DNA of 64,000 nucleotides from assembly GCF_042649685.1 (NCBI RefSeq), contig NZ_JBHRZT010000052.1, positions 434,001 to 498,000 on the forward strand, read 5' to 3'. A model generated the notes under the pieces. It saw nothing but the letters and a program-made list of their open reading frames with translations. It was not told the origin of the DNA and made no database searches. The position numbers were made by a program, and so were the translations under genes. The DNA is from Bacillus_BA songklensis (lineage in GTDB: Bacteria; Bacillota; Bacilli; Bacillales; Bacillaceae_H). This document shows positions 41,035 to 49,835 of this stretch, piece after piece; within the stretch, counting starts at the first letter, position 1; every line of letters starts with the position of its first letter.

Positions 41035-43584
41035 TTGTCGCTTCAGAAAAAATTATCCTACATAATCGCCTTGGTTGTTACAACCATCCTTGTGTTAAAT
41101 AATGCCCTGTACTATTTCTTCACGGAAAGCTTGCTGAGAAAAGATCAGGAGGAACAAATGGAATTACTGGGGAAAGTCACTGCGATAGCGATTGAGCACT
41201 CCCAGTACAGTACTGAGTATGCAGAAGACCTGGTTGGTGAAAATTTACGAACAGCAGCTGTTGCGGCTCAATATGCTCTCGACCCGGATATTGCGAAAGT
41301 CACAGACGAACAATTGAAAGAGGTAGCTGAAAAGATAGAGGTATCTTACATTACGCTATTGCAGACTGTAGGCAATGATATTAAGGGAGTTAAATCGTCC
41401 GACCCGAAAGAGAGGGACATGAGTACAAAGGATTGGGGATATTGGTTTGTCGCTTTTAAGCAATTGTTTCAAGAAAAACATGTAACAATTCCCCAAGGAC
41501 AAAAACTTCCTCATTATTGGTCAGGACCGATGAATACTTCCTATACAAATCCCAATTATATAGATAAATGGGGATATTACCATGACGGAACAACCAATTA
41601 TATTATCAATCCTTATGTGAGAGATAACCAAATCATGCACTTCCAGCATAAGGTGGGTCCGGAAGCAATCGTAAAAAAGGCTCTAGAGAAACAGAACGTT
41701 ATTCTCGAAATTACAGGATTCAATCCTAAAACGTTTGGGAGGCCGCCTATCTATACCGAAACCAATGGTCAAAAGTATATTGATTTTGAGAAACAAGAAA
41801 TTCAATTCGGTAACTACTCCTACCAAGATAAAAAGAAAGATATAGCGGCTGTAAACAAAGCAATGAAAACGGGGAAATCAGTCAGCTTTGAAACAAAAGT
41901 AAAGAGTAAAAAAATATTAAAAAGCTTCATTCCTATCAATGACGCCAAGCCTTATGTGATTGGAGTGGTGTCCGATTATGAAACCATCAAAGGGGTATTG
42001 AAGAAACAGCTTGTTAACAATATCATTATCTCAATTATTGTTCTTCTTTTAGTTATGTGCATAAGCTATTTTTTAGCCGTTTATATCGTTAGACCGCTCC
42101 ATCACATATTGAATAAAGTGAGTGACATAGCAAAAGGGAATTTTGGGGCCCAAGTGGATATTGATCGAAAGGATGAACTTGGTTTATTATCTCAGCAAGT
42201 GAACACCATGTCTCGTAACTTAAAATGCTATACACAAGAGTTGAAGAAGAAAAATGCTGAAATTGAATATCAAGCAAATCATGACTTTTTAACGGGATTG
42301 CCTAACCTTCGTTCCTTTACCCGCCGGTTTAACCGAGAACTAGCCTTTTCAGAGTGTAAGAGGAAGCCAATTGCGGTTATGTTTCTTGACTTAGATCGTT
42401 TTAAATTAATTAATGATATGTTTGGACACTCGGTCGGGGATTACTTACTCAAGGCTGTGGCGCAGCGAATTTTGGAAAATGCAACAGAGCATGATGTTGT
42501 GTCCCGGGTAGGGGGAGATGAGTTTGTACTGTTGTTTTCCGATTGCAGCCATGAAGCTGCTATTCAAAAAGCCCAAAGAATCCTTGAGGAATTATCGGCA
42601 CCTTTCATTTTTGAGGGGAACGAACTATTTGTCACTCCGAGCATTGGAGTCAGTTTTTATCCTACGGATGGGGAGGATGCAGAAACCCTCGTCAAAAATG
42701 CGGATATAGCCATGTATCGTGCCAAAGAGCAAGGACGTAACAATTTTCAATTATTTACAGTTGAGATGAATCAGTCAATCTTGAAAAGAGTCCAGATGGA
42801 GAAAGGATTAAGGAAGGCATTAGAATACAATGAATTGATGCTGTGCTATCAACCGCAGATTGATTTGCAAACGGGTAAGTTGGTGGGGAGTGAGGCATTG
42901 GTACGTTGGAAGCATCCGGAGGCAGGAATGATTTCCCCGGCTGAATTCATCCCAATTGCTGAAGAGACAGGTTTAATTGTTCAAATGGGACAATGGATTT
43001 TACGTAAAGCATGCGAACATAATGTGTTGTGGCAGCAAGCTGGATATCCTCCAATTCGAGTCTCGGTTAACTTATCGGCACGTCAATTCCAGCAAAAGAA
43101 TTTGATAGAGAATGTGACTCAAATTATTGAACAAACCGGACTTGATCCTAAATACTTGGAGTTGGAAATAACGGAGAGCATTGCGATGCATAATGAGGAG
43201 TATGTCATTACAAAGCTTAATGCACTTAAAGATATTGGCATTAACATTGCCATGGATGATTTCGGTACAGGTTATTCTTCATTAAGCTATCTTAAAAAAT
43301 TCCCGATTGATACATTGAAAATTGATCGGTCCTTTATTAGCGATATTAAAGGAATGGATTCAGAAAGTGCAGAAATCTGTTCTACCATCATTGCGATGGC
43401 ACGCAATATGAAACTAAAGGTCATAGCGGAGGGAGTAGAAACGACAGAACAGCTTAATTTTTTAATCAGGCGTCGTTGTAACGAAGCGCAAGGATATTTG
43501 TTTAGCAAGCCTCTCACTGCGGATGAATTTCACGAATTGTATGAATCCATTCAAGAAACCGCTGCAGCAAGGATAAAGGATTAA
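41035..43584 (+). CDS. Membrane GGDEF-EAL protein (cyclic-di-GMP turnover)
   Basis: An 849-residue protein: TM1 (~9-29), extracytoplasmic sensor domain (~30-325), TM2 (~330-352), HAMP, GGDEF and EAL. The diguanylate cyclase site is an intact GGDEF (SRVGGDEFVLLF); the RxxD inhibitory site is absent (TEHD instead). The EAL domain has SEALVRW, NLSARQF, ELEITES, DDFGTGYSS, KIDRSF and IAEGVET, so it is probably an active phosphodiesterase. Net activity cannot be told. Start TTG 41035 follows AAGGTGG. Translation is probably coupled to the PTPS-like gene. Confidence 0.93.
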   Translation: MSLQKKLSYIIALVVTTILVLNNALYYFFTESLLRKDQEEQMELLGKVTAIAIEHSQYSTEYAEDLVGENLRTAAVAAQYALDPDIAKVTDEQLKEVAEKIEVSYITLLQTVGNDIKGVKSSDPKERDMSTKDWGYWFVAFKQLFQEKHVTIPQGQKLPHYWSGPMNTSYTNPNYIDKWGYYHDGTTNYIINPYVRDNQIMHFQHKVGPEAIVKKALEKQNVILEITGFNPKTFGRPPIYTETNGQKYIDFEKQEIQFGNYSYQDKKKDIAAVNKAMKTGKSVSFETKVKSKKILKSFIPINDAKPYVIGVVSDYETIKGVLKKQLVNNIIISIIVLLLVMCISYFLAVYIVRPLHHILNKVSDIAKGNFGAQVDIDRKDELGLLSQQVNTMSRNLKCYTQELKKKNAEIEYQANHDFLTGLPNLRSFTRRFNRELAFSECKRKPIAVMFLDLDRFKLINDMFGHSVGDYLLKAVAQRILENATEHDVVSRVGGDEFVLLFSDCSHEAAIQKAQRILEELSAPFIFEGNELFVTPSIGVSFYPTDGEDAETLVKNADIAMYRAKEQGRNNFQLFTVEMNQSILKRVQMEKGLRKALEYNELMLCYQPQIDLQTGKLVGSEALVRWKHPEAGMISPAEFIPIAEETGLIVQMGQWILRKACEHNVLWQQAGYPPIRVSVNLSARQFQQKNLIENVTQIIEQTGLDPKYLELEITESIAMHNEEYVITKLNALKDIGINIAMDDFGTGYSSLSYLKKFPIDTLKIDRSFISDIKGMDSESAEICSTIIAMARNMKLKVIAEGVETTEQLNFLIRRRCNEAQGYLFSKPLTADEFHELYESIQETAAARIKD

Positions 43585-43925
43585 TTTTGCGAGAAGGACT
43601 TGTCCCATAAGTTAAGAATAGATAGAAACGTTTTTACTGAAAGGAACCGGTAGAAAAGTCCTTGGTTTTATGGGATTTCACGTGCCGGAGCCTTTCAGGG
43701 GGATCGGAAGGAATAAATTTGTATAAGAATTTTATAGAAAAAAAACGATAACATATGACTAGACGAAGATAAGGGAATCTTGTACAATGTTTTCAGAATA
43801 TTATTTTTATTCTAAATAGTTTATTTCTTTGTCGAATATGGAATACATGGGAGGGAGTTAGATAGGGGGAAACGGATTAGAGGAGTGGGAGAGCGGACAA
43901 ATTTAACAAAACAGGGGGATTACTT
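43585..43925 (+). other. Leader region of the Liv operon with inverted repeat
   Basis: 341 bases. CTGAAAGG-AA-CCGG (43637-43650) pairs with CCGG-AG-CCTTTCAG (43685-43698) around a 34-base loop. TGTACAAT near 43781 could be an extended -10. The structure has no T-run. Confidence 0.5.
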
Positions 43926-45113
43926 ATGAAAAAAAGAAAATTGGCAGGCGTTTTTATGTCGCTTATGTTGTCTGCCGGCGTAATGGCGGGTTGCGGCGGA
44001 GCGAAGAGTACTGAAACAAGTTCATCCGGAGGCGGTGGTGGTGATACCATCAAGATTGGTGCTAACCTTGAGCTGTCCGGCGGTGTGGCTTCATACGGCC
44101 AATCGATTGCTGAAGGATTGGAGCTTGCTCTTGATGAAATCAATAAAGAAGGTATCAACGGTAAGAAACTGGAGCTTGTAAAAGTAGATAATAAATCGGA
44201 AGCAGCAGAGGCGACAAGCGGTGCCATCAAACTGGTGAGCCAAGATCAAGTGGCAGCCATCGTAGGGGCAGCGACAAGTACAAACACGTTAGCACAAGTG
44301 CAAGTGGCTCAAGATAACAAAGTGCCATTAATTACACCAACAGGCACAAACCCTGATATTACAAACAAAGACGGCAAGGTAAACGATTTTGTCTTCCGTA
44401 CATGCTTTATCGATCCGTTTCAGGGTACAGTAGCGGCAAACTTTGCGACAAGTGACTTGAAAGTAAAAAATGCGGCCGTCCTTATTGACAGTTCCAGCGA
44501 TTATGCAAAAGGCCTTGCCGCTGCGTTTAAAGACTCTTTTGAGAAAAATGGAGGGAAAATTGTATCAGAAGAAGCATATGTTGCGAAAGATACAGATTTT
44601 CGTGCGACTTTAACACGTATTAAATCTTCTAATCCTGAATTTGTCTTCTTGCCTGGATACTATGAAGAAGCAGGCCTTATTTTGAAACAGGCACGTGAAC
44701 TTGGCCTAAACGTTCCGTTCATGGGCGGGGACGGCTGGGATTCTCCGAAACTTGTTGAAATCGGAGGAGCAGAAGCATTAAACAATACTTATATTACAAA
44801 TCATTATTCATCTGGAGATAAAGATCCAAAGGTTCAGGAATTCGTGAAAGCATTTAAAGCGAAATACAGCGACAAATCCCCTGATGCATTTAACGCCCTT
44901 GGTTACGATACGGCGTACTTCCTTGCGGATGCAATCAAGCGTGCAGGAGATACAAGCCCGGAAAAAATCAAAAAAGCACTTGCTGAAACAAAAGATCTTG
45001 CTTTAGTATCAGGTAACTTGACTCTGGATGAGAAGCATGATCCTGTAAAATCTGCCGCTATCCTCGAGTATAAAGATGGCCAGCAGCAGTTTAAAACAAA
45101 AGTGAATCCATAA
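43926..45113 (+). CDS. livJ: Branched-chain amino acid-type ABC transporter substrate-binding lipoprotein
   Basis: A 395-residue lipoprotein with signal peptide and lipobox VMAGC (Cys ~22), a Ser/Gly linker, and the Leu/Ile/Val-binding-protein fold (IKIGANLELSGGVASYGQSI; GYYEEAGLILKQARELGL; MGGDGWDSPKLVEIG). It captures substrate outside the membrane for the permease encoded next. Homologues bind branched-chain amino acids, amides or urea, and residues alone do not decide here. A strong hairpin separates it from livH and could lower permease expression relative to the binding protein. Confidence 0.93.
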   Translation: MKKRKLAGVFMSLMLSAGVMAGCGGAKSTETSSSGGGGGDTIKIGANLELSGGVASYGQSIAEGLELALDEINKEGINGKKLELVKVDNKSEAAEATSGAIKLVSQDQVAAIVGAATSTNTLAQVQVAQDNKVPLITPTGTNPDITNKDGKVNDFVFRTCFIDPFQGTVAANFATSDLKVKNAAVLIDSSSDYAKGLAAAFKDSFEKNGGKIVSEEAYVAKDTDFRATLTRIKSSNPEFVFLPGYYEEAGLILKQARELGLNVPFMGGDGWDSPKLVEIGGAEALNNTYITNHYSSGDKDPKVQEFVKAFKAKYSDKSPDAFNALGYDTAYFLADAIKRAGDTSPEKIKKALAETKDLALVSGNLTLDEKHDPVKSAAILEYKDGQQQFKTKVNP

Positions 45114-45129
45114 GAGAATAGTGAAATCA

Positions 45130-45160
45130 TTCGAATAGGGGGCATGTCCCCCTATTCGAA
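45130..45160 (+). terminator. Intercistronic hairpin between livJ and livH
   Basis: TTCGAATAGGGGG pairs perfectly with CCCCCTATTCGAA around a five-base loop. The T-rich tract starts only about 11 bases later, so it may act as a partial terminator or as a 3' stabiliser of livJ mRNA. Confidence 0.6.
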
Positions 45161-45219
45161 GTTTATAGGACTTTTTATTGCGTTATTGCAAAAAAGTACT
45201 TCCAAAGGGAGGGGCGAAA

Positions 45220-46098
45220 ATGGAACTAATACAGCAATTAGTCAATGGAATATCTCTCGGCAGTATATATGCGTTGATCGCGCTCGGTTATACGATGGTG
45301 TACGGTATTGTTAAGCTAATCAACTTCGCTCACGGTGACGTATTTATGGTAGGAGCATTTGTAGGGTTTTATTCCATTAAATTTTTAGAATTGAGCTTTT
45401 TCCCAGCGCTGATTTTGGCGATGGCAGTATGTGCCCTGTTCGGGGTGCTGATTGAGCGCATTGCTTACAAACCGCTAAGAAATGCCACAAGAATTGCGGC
45501 TCTTATTACTGCAATTGGGGTCTCGCTGTTCATTGAATATGGAACCATTTATGTACGAGGTGCGCAGCCCGAGGCTTACCCGGGTGATGTACTCCCCTCC
45601 AAAAGTGTTGAAATATTCGGTGTGACCATCAGCAGTCAGTCGTTATTCATTCTTGGCATTTCCATTGCATTAATGATTTTGCTTCAGTTTATTGTCCACA
45701 AAACCAAAATTGGAAAAGCGATGCGTGCTGTATCATATGATGCAGAAGCAGCGCGGTTAATGGGCATTAACGTAGATAATACCATCTCTGCGACATTTGC
45801 GATTGGTTCAGCCTTAGCAGGTGCTGCAGGGGTCATTTTCGGTACTTATTATGTAAAAATTGACCCGCTTATGGGGATTATCCCGGGATTGAAAGCTTTC
45901 GTCGCAGCCGTATTAGGCGGAATCGGCATTATCCCTGGAGCGATGGTAGGGGGACTTGTTCTAGGTGTCATTGAATCTCTTGTAAGTGCTCTGGGCTATT
46001 CTCTATGGCGTGACGGGGTAGCGTTTATTGTTCTCATTCTTATTTTGATTTTCCGACCGTCTGGCCTGTTCGGAAAGAACATAAGGGAAAAAGTGTAA
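45220..46098 (+). CDS. livH: Liv-type ABC permease (LivH)
   Basis: A 292-residue inner-membrane permease with about eight hydrophobic segments and family motifs LVNGISLGSIYALIALGYTMVYG and GRIGIIPGAM-like coupling region AVLGGIGIIPGAMVGGL. It forms the translocation pore with LivM. Start ATG 45220 follows GGGAGGGGCG; the ATG-like start at 45178 lacks a site. The gene is 15 bases before livM. Confidence 0.93.
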   Translation: MELIQQLVNGISLGSIYALIALGYTMVYGIVKLINFAHGDVFMVGAFVGFYSIKFLELSFFPALILAMAVCALFGVLIERIAYKPLRNATRIAALITAIGVSLFIEYGTIYVRGAQPEAYPGDVLPSKSVEIFGVTISSQSLFILGISIALMILLQFIVHKTKIGKAMRAVSYDAEAARLMGINVDNTISATFAIGSALAGAAGVIFGTYYVKIDPLMGIIPGLKAFVAAVLGGIGIIPGAMVGGLVLGVIESLVSALGYSLWRDGVAFIVLILILIFRPSGLFGKNIREKV

Positions 46099-46113
46099 GG
46101 AGGGCTAGGGGCG

Positions 46114-47085
46114 ATGACAACAATCAAACGGAAAAAAGGATTTTGGCTCTCTATTGTAGCATCACTTGCTGTTTTTGTAGTAATCCAATTTTTAATCACA
46201 GGAGGCATTCTGAATTCCTTTTATGTGAACACGTTGTTTTTTATGGCCATTAATATTATTCTTGCTGTAAGCCTGCATCTTATTATCGGCATTACAGGAC
46301 AATTTTCGATTGGACATGCCGGCTTTCTTGCGGTTGGTGCTTATGCCTCTGCCATTATTACCATGAAAATGCAGATGCCATTCTCGGTTGCATTGCTGGT
46401 CGGCGGCCTTACGGCAGCTATTGCAGGGCTTATTATCGGTATTCCAAGTCTTCGGCTAAAAGGCGACTATTTAGCTATTGCGACGCTCGGATTTGGAGAG
46501 ATTGTGAGAATCATGTTGCTGAATGTTGAGTATGTTGGCGGAGCCAGCGGTATGCAGGTATCCCACCTGACGACATGGCCATGGGTATTTACTTTCCTGC
46601 TGATCACTCTCATCGTGATTGTGAACTTTACCAACTCGACTCATGGGCGTGCCTGCATTTCGATCAGGGAAGATGAAATTGCCGCGGATGCGATGGGAAT
46701 CAATACAACTTATTACAAAGTGATAGCTTTTGCGATTGGTGCTTTTTTTGCTGGGGTTGCAGGCGGTTTGTATGCCCATAACTTCTATATTATTCAGCCG
46801 ACAAATTTTGGCTTTCTAAAATCCTTTGATATTTTGATTTTCGTAGTGCTAGGTGGATTGGGAAGCATGTCCGGTTCTGTCATTGCCGCCATTTTGCTGA
46901 CAATCGTTTCTACGTTCCTTCAGGAATATCCTGAGACTCGTATGATTATATACAGCCTTGTACTCGTAGTGATGATGCTGTATCGTCCGCAGGGATTGAT
47001 GGGCACGAAAGAGTTAACATCATTCTTCAAGAGACAAAGAGCAGTTGAGGGGGGAGCGGAAAATGACAAACATACCGTTGCTTAA
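46114..47085 (+). CDS. livM: Liv-type ABC permease (LivM)
   Basis: A 323-residue permease partner of LivH. Motifs: GQFSIGHAGFLAVGAYASA, SLRLKGDYLAIATLGFGEI, and VVLGGLGSMSGSVIAA. It has nine to ten hydrophobic segments and a charged C-terminal tail. Start ATG 46114 follows GGAGGGCTAGGGG. Its 3' end overlaps livG by 23 bases, indicating coupled translation. Confidence 0.93.
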   Translation: MTTIKRKKGFWLSIVASLAVFVVIQFLITGGILNSFYVNTLFFMAINIILAVSLHLIIGITGQFSIGHAGFLAVGAYASAIITMKMQMPFSVALLVGGLTAAIAGLIIGIPSLRLKGDYLAIATLGFGEIVRIMLLNVEYVGGASGMQVSHLTTWPWVFTFLLITLIVIVNFTNSTHGRACISIREDEIAADAMGINTTYYKVIAFAIGAFFAGVAGGLYAHNFYIIQPTNFGFLKSFDILIFVVLGGLGSMSGSVIAAILLTIVSTFLQEYPETRMIIYSLVLVVMMLYRPQGLMGTKELTSFFKRQRAVEGGAENDKHTVA

Positions 47086-47839
47086 AGTAGATAACGTCAG
47101 CATTCAATTCGGGGGCTTGAAGGCTGTATCGGGTGTGAATGTGGAACTGAATAAAGGAGAATTAGTGGGATTGATTGGACCGAACGGGGCTGGAAAGACG
47201 ACATTCTTTAACTTGCTGACAGGTGTATATGTCCCGACAGAAGGAAGCATCGCATTAAACGGAGAAAAAATGAATAGGCTTGCTCCGTATCAAATCACAA
47301 GAAAAGGAATTAGCCGTACCTTTCAAAATATTAGGTTGTTCGGTGAACTTTCCGTGCTTGATAATGTAAAAGTCGCGTATCATTCTCTCGCCAGGCACTC
47401 TATCTTAAGCTCCATTTTCCGCTTGCCGAAGCACTTCTCCGGGGAGAAAGAAATGGAGGATAAGGCGATTGAATTCTTGAAGATTTTCAAGCTTGATTCC
47501 TTTATCCATGAAAAGGCAAAAAACTTGCCATACGGTCAGCAGCGTCGGTTAGAAATTGCACGGGCATTGGCGGCGCATCCGAAGCTGCTGCTTCTTGATG
47601 AGCCGGCGGCAGGTATGAATCCTCAAGAAACGCATGAGTTGATGAATTTAATTGCCTTTATTCGAGAAAAGTTTGATTTGACCGTTTTACTGATCGAGCA
47701 TGATATGCCGCTCGTGATGGGAGTATGCGAACGAATTTACGTACTCGATCACGGACAGCTGATCGCACAGGGAACGCCTGCAGAAATCAGAAACAATCCA
47801 AAAGTAATTGAAGCGTATCTGGGCGAGGAGGTTTCATAA
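47063..47839 (+). CDS. livG: Liv-type ABC ATPase (LivG)
   Basis: A 258-residue ATPase: Walker A GPNGAGKTT, the family insert after Q-loop (FQNIRLFGELSVLDNVKV), signature region LPYGQQRRLEIARAL, Walker B LLLLDEPAAGMNP and H-loop LLIEHDMPLV. The usual LSGGQ is LPYGQ, as is common in LivG. Start ATG 47063 follows GGGGGGAG. Stop and next start overlap (TAATG). Confidence 0.95.
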   Translation: MTNIPLLKVDNVSIQFGGLKAVSGVNVELNKGELVGLIGPNGAGKTTFFNLLTGVYVPTEGSIALNGEKMNRLAPYQITRKGISRTFQNIRLFGELSVLDNVKVAYHSLARHSILSSIFRLPKHFSGEKEMEDKAIEFLKIFKLDSFIHEKAKNLPYGQQRRLEIARALAAHPKLLLLDEPAAGMNPQETHELMNLIAFIREKFDLTVLLIEHDMPLVMGVCERIYVLDHGQLIAQGTPAEIRNNPKVIEAYLGEEVS

Positions 47840-48546
47840 TGCTAAAGGTAGATGGAATCAATGTATACTATGGAAATATTCAGGCATTAAAAGAGGTTTC
47901 CCTTGAAATTAACCAGGGAGAAATCGTGACCTTAATTGGTGTGAACGGTGCTGGCAAGAGTACATTGCTTAAGGCTATTTCGGGATTATTGAAACCGAAA
48001 CAAGGAGATATTTCATATGAAGATAAGTCCATTGCCGGCAAAGCGGCGCAGTGGATTGTAAAACAGGGGATTTCTCATGTACCGGAGGGCCGCCGTGTGT
48101 TTGCCAATATGAGCGTAGAAGAAAACCTCGAATTGGGTGCTTTTTTGCGAAAAGACAAAGATGGAATTCGTCAGGACTTCGAGAAAGTCTATCAACTGTT
48201 TCCGCGCCTTCTTGAGCGCCGTAAGCAGCAGGCAGGAACACTGTCGGGAGGGGAACAGCAAATGCTGGCGATAGGTCGGGCATTGATGGCACGCCCTCGT
48301 CTTCTTTTATTAGACGAGCCGTCCATGGGACTCGCTCCTCTCCTTGTTAAAACGATTTTTCGGATTATCGAAGAAATCAATGCCACAGGCACCACGATTT
48401 TATTAGTGGAACAAAACGCCAATATGGCACTTTCTGTGGCCAATCGGGCTTATGTTATCGAAACAGGCCGCGTCGTGCTATCCGGTACAGCAGAAGAATT
48501 GAATGCAAGTGATCAGGTGAAGATGGCCTATCTTGGCGGCCATTAA
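47839..48546 (+). CDS. livF: Liv-type ABC ATPase (LivF)
   Basis: A 235-residue ATPase: Walker A GVNGAGKST, LSGGEQQMLAIGRAL, Walker B LLLLDEPSMGLAP, H-loop LLVEQNANMAL. With LivG it powers import. Start ATG 47839 shares a base with the livG stop. The stop codon TAA at 48544 is also the first three bases of a palindromic element that probably ends the operon. Confidence 0.95.
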   Translation: MLKVDGINVYYGNIQALKEVSLEINQGEIVTLIGVNGAGKSTLLKAISGLLKPKQGDISYEDKSIAGKAAQWIVKQGISHVPEGRRVFANMSVEENLELGAFLRKDKDGIRQDFEKVYQLFPRLLERRKQQAGTLSGGEQQMLAIGRALMARPRLLLLDEPSMGLAPLLVKTIFRIIEEINATGTTILLVEQNANMALSVANRAYVIETGRVVLSGTAEELNASDQVKMAYLGGH

Positions 48547-48606
48547 TATAAATCCACGTAAATAAACGGGCATGAATCCTTATTCATGCCCGTTTATTTA
48601 CGCATA
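48544..48606 (+). repeat. Palindromic element copy (after livF)
   Basis: Flanks TAATATAAATCCACGTAAAT and TTATTTACGCATA enclose a perfect 21-bp stem (48557-48577 with 48582-48602). The same flanks with a different but self-complementary stem occur at 63711. It begins exactly at the livF stop codon and could be the operon terminator. Confidence 0.85.
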
Positions 48607-48685
48607 TGGTAATTAAAAAACGAATGCTTTTTTAATTATAAATCAGTTGGATTTGAAATAATATTGGGAATTGGAGGACTAATCA

Positions 48686-49594
48686 ATGGATAAAAAACTC
48701 CCTTCATTGACAACGGAATCCCGCAATGAGCGAACAATGCATATAGACACTGCAGATACGATGGAAATCTTGAGAATCATGAACGAAGAAGATCAAAAAA
48801 TTGCTTTGGCTGTTCAACAAGTACTTCCAGATGTTGAAGTTGCGGTTAAGTTTGCTTATGAGTCATTAAAAAAAGGGGGGCGCGTCATCTATATTGGTGC
48901 TGGTACAAGCGGGAGGCTGGGAGTGTTAGATGCAGTTGAATGCCCGCCCACCTTTAGTACACCTTCCCACATGGTTCAGGGTATTATGGCTGGAGGGGAG
49001 AAAGCATTTGTCAAAGCAGTTGAGGGGGCTGAAGATAAAGAAGAGCTTGGCGAGCAAGACTTAAAAGCTATTCATCTCACGGCAGATGATACGGTTATCG
49101 GGATAGCGGCAAGCGGCCGTACACCGTATGTAATAGGTGCACTTAAATATGCACGCAGCGTTGGATCCAAAGCCGTAGCGTTATCTTGCAATGAAAACTC
49201 GCTGATTAGCCAGGTTGCAGACCACAGCATTGAAGTTGTTGTCGGACCGGAAGTATTGACAGGATCAACAAGACTAAAAGCAGCAACCGCACATAAAATG
49301 ATTTTAAATATGATTTCAACAACGTCAATGGTTCATCTCGGAAAGGTATATGAGAATTTAATGGTGGATGTACATGTGAGCAATCATAAATTAAAGGAAC
49401 GCGCCATTAACATCATTCATAAAGTTACGGGTGTTTCATATGAAACAGCAAAAGAAGCATTAGAAACAGCAAATAATGAAGTCAAAACAGCCATCGTGAT
49501 GCTCGGAACAGAGCAAGATTATGAAGCATCTACAGCACTTCTGCAGCAGGCACATGGTTATGTAAGAAAAGCAATTGAGCTCAGTAAGAAGTAA
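48686..49594 (+). CDS. murQ: N-acetylmuramic acid 6-phosphate etherase
   Basis: A 302-residue SIS-domain lyase that splits MurNAc-6-phosphate into GlcNAc-6-phosphate and D-lactate. Signatures: LTTESRNERTMHIDTADTME, YIGAGTSGRLGVLDAVECPPTF, catalytic Glu region EGAEDKEELG, and GSTRLKAATAHKMILNM. It heads the MurNAc locus; the following regulator, PTS and hydrolase genes are reshaped by deletions. A GGAGG-like site (TTGGAGGA) precedes ATG 48686. Confidence 0.95.
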   Translation: MDKKLPSLTTESRNERTMHIDTADTMEILRIMNEEDQKIALAVQQVLPDVEVAVKFAYESLKKGGRVIYIGAGTSGRLGVLDAVECPPTFSTPSHMVQGIMAGGEKAFVKAVEGAEDKEELGEQDLKAIHLTADDTVIGIAASGRTPYVIGALKYARSVGSKAVALSCNENSLISQVADHSIEVVVGPEVLTGSTRLKAATAHKMILNMISTTSMVHLGKVYENLMVDVHVSNHKLKERAINIIHKVTGVSYETAKEALETANNEVKTAIVMLGTEQDYEASTALLQQAHGYVRKAIELSKK

Positions 49595-49606
49595 AGGGGA
49601 ATAAGG

Positions 49607-49690
49607 ATGGCAACAAAGCAGTATGGAGAAACGATTGATGATATTGATAAAACTCGAGAAGCCATACAATTTTTAAAGGAAAGCAAGTAA
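49607..49690 (+). pseudogene. murR: 27-codon stub of murR (RpiR-type regulator), internal deletion
   Basis: A good AGGGGAATAAGG site and ATG begin a 27-codon frame: MAT, then KQYGETIDDIDKTREAIQF and LKESK. The last ~24 residues resemble the C-terminal end of RpiR/SIS regulators such as B. subtilis MurR (YbbH), whose N-terminus also starts MAT as I recall it. It lies between murQ and murP, the usual murR position. The simplest reading is an in-frame deletion of nearly the whole gene, so the locus has probably lost its regulator. Confidence 0.65.
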
Positions 49691-49784
49691 TTGAGAAGTT
49701 TGTTTGCCGGTCCTCATAGTCCTGACTTCATATAAAATCTTCTAACAGCGCTCACTCTCACTGGGTTGTTAATCTTATGAATAT

Positions 49785-49799
49785 TTGAAAACGCTGCCA
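49785..49799 (+). promoter_or_regulatory. cre-like box before the murP fusion gene
   Basis: TTGAAAACGCTGCCA matches WTGNAANCGNWWNCA except for one W position. It suggests CcpA control of the PTS gene starting at 49836. Confidence 0.6.
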
Positions 49800-49835
49800 A
49801 AAACGGTTTCTATAAGTCATAGAGGGGGAGTTTAC

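Noticed and set aside
43637..43698. Cyclic-di-GMP riboswitch before livJ
   Set aside because: Tempting next to a GGDEF-EAL gene, but the conserved GEMM-I sequence blocks are absent; reported only as an unassigned structure.
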